DNA of 64,000 nucleotides from Pseudoalteromonas luteoviolacea (GTDB lineage: Bacteria > Pseudomonadota > Gammaproteobacteria > Enterobacterales > Alteromonadaceae), in contig NZ_JWIC01000006.1 of the NCBI RefSeq assembly GCF_000814765.1, positions 580,563 to 644,562 on the forward strand, read 5' to 3'. The position numbers and the translations under genes were made by a program. Shown here one piece after another: positions 27,053 to 37,303 of this stretch (the stretch's first letter is position 1; every line of letters starts with the position of its first letter). The notes under the pieces are model-generated. The model was not told the DNA's origin and searched no databases. It saw only the letters and a list, made by a program, of their open reading frames with translations.

Positions 27053-29616
27053 ATGACGCTATCATTCAGTACTTTTTATAATTTGCCAAGTAGCGAGGCT
27101 CGCTATGAATTGGCACTCAACCTGATTTACGAGAAGTTTCAACCAGCTCATTGTTTAATTGGTAAATTCATTGATTCAGATACTCGGGTCAAAACCGTTG
27201 CTTACTCGGTCAATGGAGAAAAGTCCAACTACATTATCTATGATCTTGAAGGGACGCCTTGCAAAGATGCTAAAGACAGTCAAAGTGTTTGCTCTATCAG
27301 CTGTAATTTACAGCAAATGTATGCTGAGGACGAAATTTTAAAGATATTTGATATCGATGGTTACCTTGGGGTAACGCTAAGAGCGTTAGACCATAAACCG
27401 ATAGGTATCATGGTCTGTCTATTTGATGAAAAGATTGAAATTTCGAGTGACGACAAGCATTGGTTTAGAGAGTTAAGCTTGCTTGTTGGTGCGGAGTTAA
27501 ATCACAATTTAGAGTTGGCATCTCAAGAAATTTTAGTCAAGCAGTTGGCCAAAGGCGAGCGTATCGCCAGACTGAGTTCTTGGTCTTGGAATATAAGTAG
27601 GAACATTCACAGTTTCAGCCAAGAAATGCAAACCTTAGTGAATTTGCCTGATCAAACTGTTGATTTTGAAATGTTTTGTGACAGCCTAAAAGACAAAGAC
27701 CAAAAATCTCTAAGAGTCTTGATGCAGAAATTGCGGCATGGGCAAATAAACCATATAGACATTCATGTGTCTCACCGAGATAGAAGTCAATTCAAAGGGT
27801 TATTTCGAGTTATTGGGCACGTAGAACGCTCAGATGAGCAAGAAGATGAGCGGGTTTTTTGTGCGTCGGTTCAGGATATTTCATATATTTACGCCCTTAA
27901 CAAACAGCTTGAGTTAACCAATGTTGTATTTGAGCATGCTACAGAAGCTATCATGATCACTGATCATAAAAACCGTATTGTGATGGTTAATAGGGCATTT
28001 GAACGTTTAACGGGTTACTCAGATACTGAACTACTGGGTAGAAACCCGTCGGTATTATCTTCAGGCAAGCACAGCCCAGAATTTTATCAAAAGATGTGGG
28101 ATATTCTCAGTAAAGAGGGCACATGGAAAGGTGAAATTTACAATCGACGAAAGAATGGGCAAATTTTCCCCGAGGAATTAACGCTCAATATCGTTCGGGA
28201 TGAAGACGATGAAATTGTCAATTATGTCGCTATTTTCAGGGATATTACCGTTTGGAAACGCAATGAAGCTCAACTGACTTTTTATGCCAACCATGAGCCT
28301 TTAACAGCACTCATTAACCGACGTTGTTTTATGGATATTCTTGAGTCAAAGATATCTCAAAACCGCAGTACTTTGCAGCCGTGTTCGTTGCTCTTTATCG
28401 GGCTAGACCACTTCAAAGAGGTCAACGATATTTACGGGCCGGAAATAGGCGATAAAGTACTTATTTCTGTCGCACGGAGATTAAAAAATGGTTTAAGAAG
28501 AGCGGATACGATTTCTCGATATGGTGGAGATGAGTTTGCGATACTGCTTGATGCCATGGATGAGCAAAGTGCCTATGATATTGCCTTTAAGTTAAATGAA
28601 AAGCTGAAGCAGCCTTATGTATTTAACGATTAACCATCGAACTGACTGCCAGCACAGGTGTTGCTCAGTTAGATTGCCGAAAGCGGATCACAGCTGCCAA
28701 ATTTATTCGCAATGCTGCACATGCATTAGAGAGTGCAAAGAAAACCAACAGAGGCAGTGTGGCGCTGCACAACCAAGAAATACAAACTGCGTACCTCAAT
28801 AAAATTGCGTTGAGAGATAAACTAAGACACGCAATTAAACATGATCTATTGAATGTCTATTATCAGCCAATTGTAGATCAATCTACAGGGTGTATTGTTA
28901 AGTTTGAAGCTTTGGTCCGGTGGTTTGATGATGAGCAAGGGATGATATCCCCTGGGGCATTTATCCCGATTGCAGAAGAGTTTGGTTTGATTCAACAAAT
29001 AGGCCACTTTGTATTAAAAAAGGCATGCAGAGACTTAAGTAAGATGCACTCGCTTGGGTATGCTGATGTAAGTATATCTGTTAACCGTTCGGTTAATGAA
29101 TTCAAAGTCAGTAACAATCAATTTGACTTGGTGACTGAAGCGATTGAAAGTGCAAATATACCTTTTGGTAGTCTAACGGTTGAAGTAACTGAGTCGATGG
29201 CGACCAATCATTACACTTGGCAACTACTGAGAGATTTAAGAGAAAAGGGAGTGAAAATTGCACTCGATGATTTTTGCACTGGTTATTCTTCTTTAAGCCA
29301 TCTAATTGAAAATCAAGTAGATTATTTGAAAATCGATAAGTCTTTTGTAGATAGCTTATTACAGGATAAAAGTAAGCAAATTATGATCTCATGCTTAGTT
29401 GATATGGCAAAACAACTTGGCATAAAGGTCATCGCGGAAGGGGTCGAGTCAGAGAATCAGCTGACTGTACTAAAAGAGCTTGGGTGCGATCATATACAAG
29501 GTTATTACTATAGCCCTGCAAGACCGATAGGTGCATGTATACATTTACTAGAAGAATTTAACGGTGAAAAACCGATTGAGCTTAACGTGTTAAGTGTCAC
29601 ATCAAGCCGGGTATAG
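27053..29616 (+). pseudogene. GAF-PAS-GGDEF-EAL cyclic-di-GMP protein, frameshifted
   Basis: The left part (27053-28633) encodes a GAF-like domain (about 1-165), two PAS domains (the second about 290-405 with ITDHKNRIVMVNRAFERLTGY) and a GGDEF domain with intact RYGGDEF and an RRAD inhibitory site, then stops in the GGDEF tail at FND. The right part, in another frame, continues TIELTASTGVAQL from 28633 without a stop and holds a full EAL domain: FEALVRW, LDDFCTGYSSL (usual G is C here), DYLKIDKSFV and AEGVES. Adding one T in GATTAACC near 28630 restores an 854-residue dual protein. The GGDEF entry motif is NHEPLTALINRR, slightly degenerate. Confidence 0.85.
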
Positions 29617-29658
29617 TTACGATATAAAAGCGTAATAAGTGTAAAGGGTTATGAAGAG

Positions 29659-29676
29659 GGCCTGATTTGTCAGGCC
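29659..29676. terminator. hairpin between convergent genes
   Basis: The stem GGCCTGA (29659-29665) / TCAGGCC (29670-29676) lies between the EAL gene and hemH. It has no clear T tract. Confidence 0.45.
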
Positions 29677-29699
29677 ATCTTGCGTATTTACATCGTCAG

Positions 29700-30720
29700 T
29701 TAAATATGCGGCTTTAAGATGTCATAAAATGCTTCGATATGATCATCTCTATCGTTGAGTGCGGGAATATAATCGTAACGTTGACCACCTGCGTCGATAA
29801 AATACTCTCTGTTTTCTTCTTCTAATTCCTCGAGTGTTTCTAAACAGTCTGCGCTAAATGCAGGACTTAATATCGCTATGTGTTTTGTACCTGCTTGTGC
29901 TAACTCTTTCAATGTAAAGTCGGTGTATGGCTTCAGCCACTCTTCTCGGCCAAATCTGCTCTGAAAGGTTGTCATAACCTTTTCTTTATCTAGGCCGAGT
30001 TTGGCAACCCACAGCATTGGTCGTCAGGTGGCAAAAACAATGATATGGGTCACCGTTGGTCAAAAACTTTTTCGGCGTACCGTGATAAGAAAAGAGGATT
30101 TTATCTGGGGTTGGGTTGTTGTCTAAGTATTCTTGTACTGAATTACTTAATGACTGAATGTACTTTTCATTGCCATGATAACCGTTGATAAAATGTAATT
30201 GAGGTACCCAGCGCCATTTCGTTAATACGCGAGAGACTGCATCAAAGGTTGAGCCAGTAGTTGCACTTGAGTACTGTGGGTATAGTGGTAGTACAACAAT
30301 TTTTGTGATGCCTATTTCTCGCAGCTCTTCCAACCCAGCTTCAATTGATGGGTTGCCGTATCGCATGGCCATCACAACTTCGACATCGTTATGATTATGT
30401 TCGATTAAATACTCTTTTAATTTTTGACATTGCTTTTTAGTGATGTCAATAAGTGGAGAGCCTTGTGCCGTCCAAATGCTCTGATAAGCCTTAGCTGACC
30501 TGCTTGGGCGAATTCTTAATATGATGCCATGTAGTATCATCATCCAAATAATGCGAGGGATTTCTACAATACGCGGATCTGATAAAAACTCTCTGAGATA
30601 CACTCTAAGTGCTTGTGTAGTTGCTGCATCTGGGCTGCCTAAGTTGGTTACAAGTACACCAACTTTATTGTTGAAACGATTTTCATGTGGGTTGTCTGTA
30701 ATTGCCGAAAATCTGGACAC
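29700..30720 (-). pseudogene. hemH: ferrochelatase gene, frameshifted
   Basis: Ferrochelatase inserts Fe2+ into protoporphyrin IX, the last step of haem synthesis. The N-terminal part (29986-30720, GTG start with AAGGAG six bases upstream) has GVLVTNLGSPDA, LPLYPQYSSATTGSTFD and the catalytic-type SYHGTPKKF, then runs off after HLTTNAV. The C-terminal part continues in another frame as [29 protein letters not shown] and ends at 29700. Removing one G of the GGG run (CCC on the given strand at 30008-30010) gives TTNAVVAKLG, the spacing found in E. coli HemH, and a 339-residue enzyme. Because haem synthesis is normally needed, a sequencing error or a second hemH elsewhere is likely. Confidence 0.9.
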
Positions 30721-30947
30721 TTAGCACTCCTTGGTGGCGTTTTAAAACGGGTAGTATTTTACAGTAAACACTATACGTAAAACATGCTTATTTGGATCTA
30801 ACACACATGTTTTTAATTTAAATCACGTCAATACGTCTTAAAATTGTAGTACTAGAGTGAAAATAGGTTGCTTATGTACGGTATAAGTCGTATGTTCCTC
30901 TATCCGGCGTCGAGTTTTAACGTAATTTGCAGAGAGTTCTAAGTTAA

Positions 30948-32498
30948 ATGCGAGTTAATCAACCAGTTACAAATCGTGAACAGCGATTTGCACCAGCAGA
31001 TAAACTCATTTCAGTTACTGATTTAAAAGGCACAATCATTGACTGTAATGAGCACTTCATAAATATAAGTGGCTACTCAAAAGAAGAATTAATAGGCCAA
31101 CCTCATAACATAGTCAGACACCCAGATATGCCTGAATTGGCATTCAAAACCATGTGGACTCAGCTAAAAGCGGGTAAGCCTTGGATGGGGATGGTCAAAA
31201 ACCGTTGTAAAAATGGCGATTTTTATTGGGTTGATGCATATGTGACCCCAATGACTGAAAATGGTCGAGTAATTGGGTATGAGTCTGTCAGAACGTGCCC
31301 TAGTCGCGAAAACATCGAAAGGGCTGAAATGCTCTATCGCTCGGTTCAAAATGGTCGAAAATCAAGCTTTAAACTACCTAGACTAAGAACAATCTGGCCG
31401 GTTGCCGCATTTGCAAGTTCTCTCGCGATATATGCATTAGGTTCTGAATCCGGTGCGTTCGCATGGCTTATGCTCAATAGTGTTGCTATCTTTGGATACA
31501 ATCGATATCGCGATAATGAGCAACTTGAAAGAATTAACCAAGTTTTAAAACATAGTTTTTGCGATGACGTGTCAAAACAAGTGTATTCTCCTTGGCAAGG
31601 GAAAATGGCCGAGTTACATGTAAAATTGCTTAGTGAACATGCACATTTAGACACTGTGATCACTCGAATTGAACACGCATCAAAACAAGTGACCACTGGT
31701 GCTGAGCAAACGACAGATAAAAGCCGTTCGACGACTGAGCGACTTACCCAACAGCAGCAAGAAACTGAGCTTGTTGCAACGGCAATGAATGAGATGGCCA
31801 CGACCATTCATGAAGTATCGCAAAATGTGCAATCTACATCGGCGGATGCCACGGATGCACTCGAACTTGCCAAAGAAGGGGCTAAGAGTTCAGAAGAGAC
31901 TAAATCTTCTATTGAAAGCCTGGGTGCGACCGTGATTGATATTAAAGATTCTGTTCTTGGTGTTGCGCGTCAAACAACCAAAATAGCTGATGCGGCACAA
32001 ATAATTGAACAAATCGCTGAACAAACAAATTTATTGGCACTGAACGCCGCCATCGAAGCGGCAAGGGCAGGTGAACAAGGCAGAGGCTTTGCTGTTGTTG
32101 CTGATGAAGTGAGACATCTTGCGCAGCGAACTCAGGAGTCCACCAAAGAAATTCATGCGATTATTGATGAACTCACGCAGAGCACACAAGAGTCCGAAGT
32201 AATCGCGCAGCGAGGCGAAACAGAGTCACAGTTAGGAATCGAAAAACTAAATGCATCTACACAAAAAATTGAGCATATTTATTCTCTAATTGAAACGATG
32301 AGCGTTAATAGCATGCAAATTGCAGCAGCTGTTGAAGAGCAGGCCACCGTTTCTGAAGATATTAATAAGCAAGTCGTGAATATTGCTTCGTTGGCTAATT
32401 CAAGTGTTACAAGTTCGCTTGAGAGCCAAGAAATAAGTGAGGACCTTACACGTGTTGCTAAAGATATGCATGAACTGGTAGTTAGGTTTAAAAGGTAA
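30948..32498 (+). CDS. Aer-like PAS methyl-accepting chemotaxis protein
   Basis: A 516-residue chemoreceptor. The N-terminal PAS domain (about 20-120) has the Aer-type core [29 protein letters not shown], which in Aer relatives holds FAD and senses redox or oxygen. Two short hydrophobic segments near 148-185 form a membrane hairpin with no periplasmic domain, also Aer-like. The signalling domain carries the conserved hairpin tip [19 protein letters not shown] then [17 protein letters not shown]. It should feed a CheA/CheW pathway. Confidence 0.92.
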   Translation: MRVNQPVTNREQRFAPADKLISVTDLKGTIIDCNEHFINISGYSKEELIGQPHNIVRHPDMPELAFKTMWTQLKAGKPWMGMVKNRCKNGDFYWVDAYVTPMTENGRVIGYESVRTCPSRENIERAEMLYRSVQNGRKSSFKLPRLRTIWPVAAFASSLAIYALGSESGAFAWLMLNSVAIFGYNRYRDNEQLERINQVLKHSFCDDVSKQVYSPWQGKMAELHVKLLSEHAHLDTVITRIEHASKQVTTGAEQTTDKSRSTTERLTQQQQETELVATAMNEMATTIHEVSQNVQSTSADATDALELAKEGAKSSEETKSSIESLGATVIDIKDSVLGVARQTTKIADAAQIIEQIAEQTNLLALNAAIEAARAGEQGRGFAVVADEVRHLAQRTQESTKEIHAIIDELTQSTQESEVIAQRGETESQLGIEKLNASTQKIEHIYSLIETMSVNSMQIAAAVEEQATVSEDINKQVVNIASLANSSVTSSLESQEISEDLTRVAKDMHELVVRFKR

Positions 32499-32501
32499 AA
32501 T

Positions 32502-32534
32502 GTTATTAAGGGCCATATATAGGCCCTTAATAAC
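32502..32534. terminator. long perfect hairpin after the chemoreceptor gene
   Basis: A perfect 13-bp stem GTTATTAAGGGCC (32502-32514) / GGCCCTTAATAAC (32522-32534) with a 7-base loop, starting 3 bases after the stop. No T run follows. Confidence 0.6.
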
Positions 32535-32677
32535 AACTCGTAAAGAACACATCATACCTAAAAATACTTTATTGAAATTTGGCATTGTGCTTTTAAGTAA
32601 AGCCTAAACTGACAAGCTAGAGCACAAGTGTACCGATTAAATCATATTTAGCTAACCAAAACCTGTTGGGAAAAGGG

Positions 32678-33919
32678 CTACAGCTTTCTTTTAACCCCAG
32701 ACTTAGCACGTTCTTTTATATTGGTTTGAATATAAATCTGGTCAGTTGTCGCGATTTTTGAGTGACCGAGATCTTCAGATAAGTGCTTCAAAGGGCGAGT
32801 CTGTGCATCATGGGTAGCGCCTGTGTGCCTTAACCAATGACTGGTTGCGGCTTCTAGGTTTTCAGACTCTTCACTAAAACCATCTTGCTTTAACTTATCA
32901 ATGGCTAAGTCAAAGCTTTCTTGAACAATTCGCCTTAGTTGACGCACATTCATACCGCCTTGACCGCGCAATTTATGAATTATAGGATGTGGCTCATCGA
33001 CACGGGGTAGGGACGTCAAGCCACGTGATTGCCTATATCGCTTTAAATACGTCACAAAGTCATCGCTTAAAGTGACATCTCGCAGTTTATTGCCTTTACC
33101 CATAATTCTTAAAAACCAAAAACCATCCTGATCTTGCCAGAAGTGGCTCATAACAGGAGACCACTGTGGGCGCTCAGAAAGCTCTGATATACGAAGGTAA
33201 AGCCCTTTGAGACAAGCTAACGTAAATAGATTCCTTTCAAATTTAGGGGTTTGCTCACATAAGTCTTTGGTGACACCAAAAACATATTCCCACTGCAAGT
33301 CACTTAGCGTGTCTGGCAGTTTAATTTGCGATTGAACAACCAAATAAGGACAGTTCTTTTTTACAACTGGTACAAAATTGGCGAACGCCTTTTCTTCTAA
33401 AATCGCAAATTTATAAAACACATTTAGCGCGGTGAACATTGAAGCAAGAGTCTGTTGGCTAACGCCATTCTCTTTATAAACAAATGGGCGCCAGTTAGGA
33501 TTAACTTGTCGTGTCCCTTGGTGGTTTTTAAATCGCCACTGAACAGAGTCCGCAAGCCATGCTTTATCAGGCTCTACAACAAAATCAACATATGCCTCTA
33601 TGTCTTCACGTTTCAACTCGAATACTGACTTTTCTTGTATAAGCCAGCTCCATAAATGGAAACGCTCAATTTCATTCCTAAAACGATTAAATGTGGCTTC
33701 AGATTTTCGCCCGTACACATACAAAAATTGGTAAAGGAATTTCAATTCATCTAAGCAAACATGCTCCGCTAGTCGATTATTGTTTAAAAACTCAGCCATT
33801 GTAGGGTATTCGCTTGGCAAGGTATCGTCATCTAAATGAGCGATAAGATATCTGAGTTGTTTTAATGTATCGACTAACGGCGTCATATATTGTTGATCCA
33901 AGCGGTATGTTTGTATCAA
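32678..33919 (-). CDS. tyrosine recombinase / site-specific integrase
   Basis: A 413-residue phage-integrase-family recombinase. An N-terminal SAM-like DNA-binding part (about 85-200) is followed by the catalytic domain with the conserved set: Arg in LKGLYLRISELSE, Lys in GKGNKLRDV, H-x-L-R-H as HWLRHTGATHDAQ, His in LGHSKIATT and the nucleophile Tyr in DQIYIQTN. All catalytic residues are present. The frame can open at TTG 33919 or ATG 33886; neither has a strong ribosome site. It lies 13 bases after yddG and is not flanked by visible att repeats, a tRNA or an excisionase, so it looks like a stand-alone recombinase. Confidence 0.88.
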   Translation of the reverse strand: MIQTYRLDQQYMTPLVDTLKQLRYLIAHLDDDTLPSEYPTMAEFLNNNRLAEHVCLDELKFLYQFLYVYGRKSEATFNRFRNEIERFHLWSWLIQEKSVFELKREDIEAYVDFVVEPDKAWLADSVQWRFKNHQGTRQVNPNWRPFVYKENGVSQQTLASMFTALNVFYKFAILEEKAFANFVPVVKKNCPYLVVQSQIKLPDTLSDLQWEYVFGVTKDLCEQTPKFERNLFTLACLKGLYLRISELSERPQWSPVMSHFWQDQDGFWFLRIMGKGNKLRDVTLSDDFVTYLKRYRQSRGLTSLPRVDEPHPIIHKLRGQGGMNVRQLRRIVQESFDLAIDKLKQDGFSEESENLEAATSHWLRHTGATHDAQTRPLKHLSEDLGHSKIATTDQIYIQTNIKERAKSGVKRKL

Positions 33920-33932
33920 ATTATATGTATAT

Positions 33933-34865
33933 TTATTCAGTATTGTCTAGCACAGTTTGTACCTGGCTAATTTGTTGATTTTTATACCGTGTTGAATGCC
34001 AGCAGAGTAAAGAGCCAAGTGTGACTGAAACAACACCGAACCAAAAGCTCTGTTGTAAGCTTATGCCCAAAATAAAGGCGGCAAACACACCTGAAAACAC
34101 CGGGGTAAAATAAGAAATGGCGGCGAGTAAAATCATATTCCCGCCGATGATTGCCTTGTTCCACAGCCCATAGCCAAGCGCCATGCCACCACCTGAAAGT
34201 GCGAGTAGAAATACGCTTGAAAATGAAAACCCTGATTTAAAGCCAACATCAAGAAGATACCATTTAAGCCATAGTGTACATGCAGTAAAAACAAAAAATA
34301 GTGAAATGGCATTATGTCCACCGGACATAGATTTGGTTAAGTTGCAGTATATGGCCCAAATTACTGCGCCACTAAATGCAAGAAAAAATGCTAGGGGGTT
34401 GCTAATGATGTTGTTTACTATGCCCTCAAACAAGTTTGAGCCTCCAGAAACAACTAAGCACACGCCAACAAATGCTAAAATGCTGCCCGGTATCAACAAC
34501 AGGCACTTAGCGTGGCTGTTCTTGCTGATAACTGCACCTAAGATAGTAAATAGGGGCCAAAGATAGTTAACTATTAACACCTGTGCAGATTGTTCACGAG
34601 AGTTTGAAAAGCCTAAAGAAAGTGATAAACAAAGCTCATATGCTACGAAGAGCGCTCCGCCAACAACGACATAACGTTTGGGATACTCTTTAATATTTGG
34701 TATGCCTGAGAAGGCGACTAAAAACAACGCCGAATAGGTGTAAACAAGCGCCGCACCACCAATTGCACCAAAGTCCTCGCTCACGATACGTACGATATGC
34801 AAAACACCGCTCCACAGTAGCACGGCCATAACGCCAAATAGTGTAAACTTGTATCGAGATAGCAA
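33933..34865 (-). CDS. yddG: DMT-superfamily aromatic amino acid exporter YddG
   Basis: A 310-residue membrane protein with ten predicted helices of the EamA type. It follows E. coli YddG block by block: GVMAVLLWSGVLHIVRIVSEDFG, GGAALVYTYSALFL, FVAYELCLSLSLGFSNSREQSAQVLIVNYLWPLFTIL, NPLAFFLAFSGAVIWAIYCNLTK and SYFTPVFSGVFAA with GSLLCWHSTR at the end. YddG exports aromatic amino acids and some analogues. Translation appears to start at TTG 34865, with GGAG nine bases upstream. Confidence 0.88.
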   Translation of the reverse strand: MLSRYKFTLFGVMAVLLWSGVLHIVRIVSEDFGAIGGAALVYTYSALFLVAFSGIPNIKEYPKRYVVVGGALFVAYELCLSLSLGFSNSREQSAQVLIVNYLWPLFTILGAVISKNSHAKCLLLIPGSILAFVGVCLVVSGGSNLFEGIVNNIISNPLAFFLAFSGAVIWAIYCNLTKSMSGGHNAISLFFVFTACTLWLKWYLLDVGFKSGFSFSSVFLLALSGGGMALGYGLWNKAIIGGNMILLAAISYFTPVFSGVFAAFILGISLQQSFWFGVVSVTLGSLLCWHSTRYKNQQISQVQTVLDNTE

Positions 34866-35051
34866 ACTTCAGAACTCCATTAAAAACGCTTGATTATATA
34901 GGTTTTGAATTATCCTGCATCTGTTTTAGTTATATTTTCAGGTTAGGTATGAATAAATTATCTTCACACTGATATACTAGATGTAAGGCTGTTGTCGTGT
35001 GTTACGCGAAATCATAAATATGATGTTTAAAGCTTTTTTAGCGAGTGACTT

Positions 35052-35561
35052 ATGAACAATAAACTTGGTTTAGGTGGAAGCTGTTATTGGTGTACCGAGG
35101 CAATATTTCGTTCTATCATCGGTGTTCAAACGGTAGAGCAAGGTTGGTTAAACAGTTTTGAGGATCATATCTCATTTTCTGAAGGTATCTTCTTAGAATT
35201 TGATCCACACATCATTACGCTGAATGAACTGGTCGAAATTCACTTATTGACACATAGCTCAACGTCTAACCATTCACGTCGCGATAAATATCGTAGTGCG
35301 GTGTATTGTCAGACTATAGAGCACCAAAAGGAAGTCGAGGGTATCATTGCAACGCTACAGGGGGAGTTCGATCAACCCATAATCACCCGAGCACTGCTAA
35401 TCAATGAATTTAAGTTGTCTCCAGAACATTATCAAGATTACTTTTATACTGCGCCTAAAAGGCCATTTTGTCAGAAGATAATTGTTCCTAAACTGGTTAA
35501 ATTAATGGAGGAATTTAAGAGCAAAGTAAATTTTAAGCAAGTGAATAAAGCGATAAATTGA
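35052..35561 (+). CDS. MsrA-family methionine sulfoxide reductase, divergent
   Basis: A 169-residue protein of the peptide methionine-S-sulfoxide reductase fold. The catalytic motif normally GCFWC is GSCYWC here (Cys11, Cys14), followed by TEAIFRSIIGV. The second conserved area reads HSRRDKYRSAVYC where MsrA has GNDxGxQYRSaIY, and SPEHYQDYFY matches the family end block. The overall pattern fits a distant MsrA branch that reduces oxidised methionine; activity is inferred. Confidence 0.8.
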   Translation: MNNKLGLGGSCYWCTEAIFRSIIGVQTVEQGWLNSFEDHISFSEGIFLEFDPHIITLNELVEIHLLTHSSTSNHSRRDKYRSAVYCQTIEHQKEVEGIIATLQGEFDQPIITRALLINEFKLSPEHYQDYFYTAPKRPFCQKIIVPKLVKLMEEFKSKVNFKQVNKAIN

Positions 35562-35834
35562 CTTTCAATTCTTTTAAATAGAATTTCATTTTGTCTAATA
35601 CCGATATTTTTTACAGTACCATTCTATTTAAAGGAATAACTCGTCGTTTTGTGACTAAATCCTGACCAATGCCGCTATGAATTTGTATATGTGTCATTTA
35701 AAGCTTTACGCCAGCTTCTGGTGTTGTGCTTATTCATTGATATAGATGATAACGATACAATTTATTATTGAAATTTAATTATGTTAAATTGGGTGGGGTG
35801 TAAATAATTTTGATAGTTAGGGCGGTTATACTTT
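35562..35834. other. intergenic stretch
   Basis: AT-rich DNA between the MsrA-like gene and the terminator of the convergent His-rich gene. I see no gene or repeat in it. Confidence 0.5.
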
Positions 35835-35860
35835 AAAAAAGCCCAGCTTTAAGCTGAGCT
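35835..35860 (-). terminator. terminator of the His-rich protein gene
   Basis: Read on the minus strand, the stem AGCTCAGCTT / AAGCTGGGCT (one mismatch) is followed by T6, 16 bases after the stop of the His-rich gene. Confidence 0.75.
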
Positions 35861-35876
35861 GTATATAGTGTGTTAA

Positions 35877-36218
35877 TTAACCATGGTTTTCATGGAAGTG
35901 TTCACCATGTTGATGATGCCAGTGCCCATCATGGTTATATTCAACTCGACCTTGCTCAACTCGTCGTTTATGACCACAATCTAATCCATGACCATGTTTG
36001 TGCTTGTCATGAACTTTTACCTTGGCTTCATGAACTTCTCCAGCATGGTTATGGTGATCATGTCCACTGTGATTATAATCAAAGTGGTCAACGTGCCATT
36101 CAGCAGCATGACCACAGTTGTAAGCATGTTTATGTTCGTGTTTATCGTGCGATACATGGTCTGCAGCGACGGCAACGCCTGTTACGCCAATAGACAATGC
36201 TAAAATAATTTCCTTCAT
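35877..36218 (-). CDS. small histidine-rich periplasmic protein
   Basis: A 113-residue protein with a signal peptide (MKEIILALSIGVTGVAVAA) and a mature part in which about a third of residues are His. Two copies of a unit are visible: CGH, about 11 residues, then (D/E)YNHxGHxHHxHxGExHE, so each half offers one Cys and many His, a likely zinc or copper binder. I start it at ATG 36218, which has GGAG upstream and begins the signal peptide. AAATGTTATA, a Zur-like half site, lies about 40-50 bases upstream (within 36254-36273 on the minus strand) but the second half is poor. Related in composition to the loops of the TonB receptor in this window, but not homologous as far as I can see. Confidence 0.75.
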   Translation of the reverse strand: MKEIILALSIGVTGVAVAADHVSHDKHEHKHAYNCGHAAEWHVDHFDYNHSGHDHHNHAGEVHEAKVKVHDKHKHGHGLDCGHKRRVEQGRVEYNHDGHWHHQHGEHFHENHG

Positions 36219-37303
36219 AGAGTTGCTCCGATTGTGAGTATCAGTTCTAAAATAGGATGCATATAACATTTTTGCAACCTAAATTGGTTGGTAAATGCTC
36301 TGCAAGTTTTAGGTCCAATCGATTGCTATAGAGCCTGCGCTTTCAGTGAAGACTGCGTGGCTCGATTTCAAAATTAGACAAGCTCATCGTATTTGCATGG
36401 GTAAATGCATAAATGACTCAAATTTGACCTTGTCAGTGACATGAAACAAGGCTTAAGTAACAACATTATCGTGACAATAACAAACTCATGTTTTACTTAA
36501 GTTTCTATAAGAATCTTACTTTTTGTGGATATAACCGAGCACAGTTGCACCTGGGTGCTAGCAGCGTTACATATGTCATTTGGAATGACAAGAGGGTAGC
36601 TTGAATCTAAAAATTAGCCTATGGTGTCCTAAAATAATGTGTATGTCGTTAAAAAATATCCACATCTATTTGAAGAAAATGCATAAAGAATACAAATTAG
36701 AGCAATACACCTGTTGAAACTTGATGTTTCTTTACTAAAAAGCTCAAGAGTAACTACGGATACGCAAAATAGTTTTATCGTATAAAACTAAAGTATCTGA
36801 TGCTATCACGTTCTTTTAATCAATAAATATCCAGTTATTTTTGTTTTGAAAAACACACTTTCACCCTATGGTTTATTTCTTTATTTTTAACATTTTTAGT
36901 TTTTTTATTGTTTTTTTCGAACTTTTAGCCGTTGCGTTTTAGTTGCTGTTTGACCGTCTTGGTATTTTATAAAAAATAACATTTCATTTTTATGTCAGTG
37001 ACTTGTTACTTATCATAGTTTAAAGGTTAATGGTGATAAATATGTTGTGTGTGATTAAGCAATCGTGATGATTAGACAAGCTCGTAAATTTTTATTGCTG
37101 TATAAAATGAAATTATTTTTCAGTAATCGTCACACTGTTTAATAAAATCCAAATAATAACTCTATTCTTCAAAGTGATATAAAGTATGTCGAATGCTGCC
37201 TTTTTAGCTTTTCAAACAGTTGAAAATTAATAATGGATTATTGACATGTTTCTAATGTATTTATTAATGTGTTAATGATTTTACGGAAAAAAGGAAAAGG
37301 AAA
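36219..37303. other. long non-coding AT-rich region
   Basis: About 1085 bases without a supported gene. It contains the promoter of the His-rich gene at its left end and the leader of the FlhE-like gene at its right end (GGAAAAGGAAA before ATG 37304). From about 36780 to 37300 it is very A/T-rich with T runs. I see no tRNA, repeat array or hairpin of note. A small RNA or a decayed gene could be hidden here. Confidence 0.5.
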
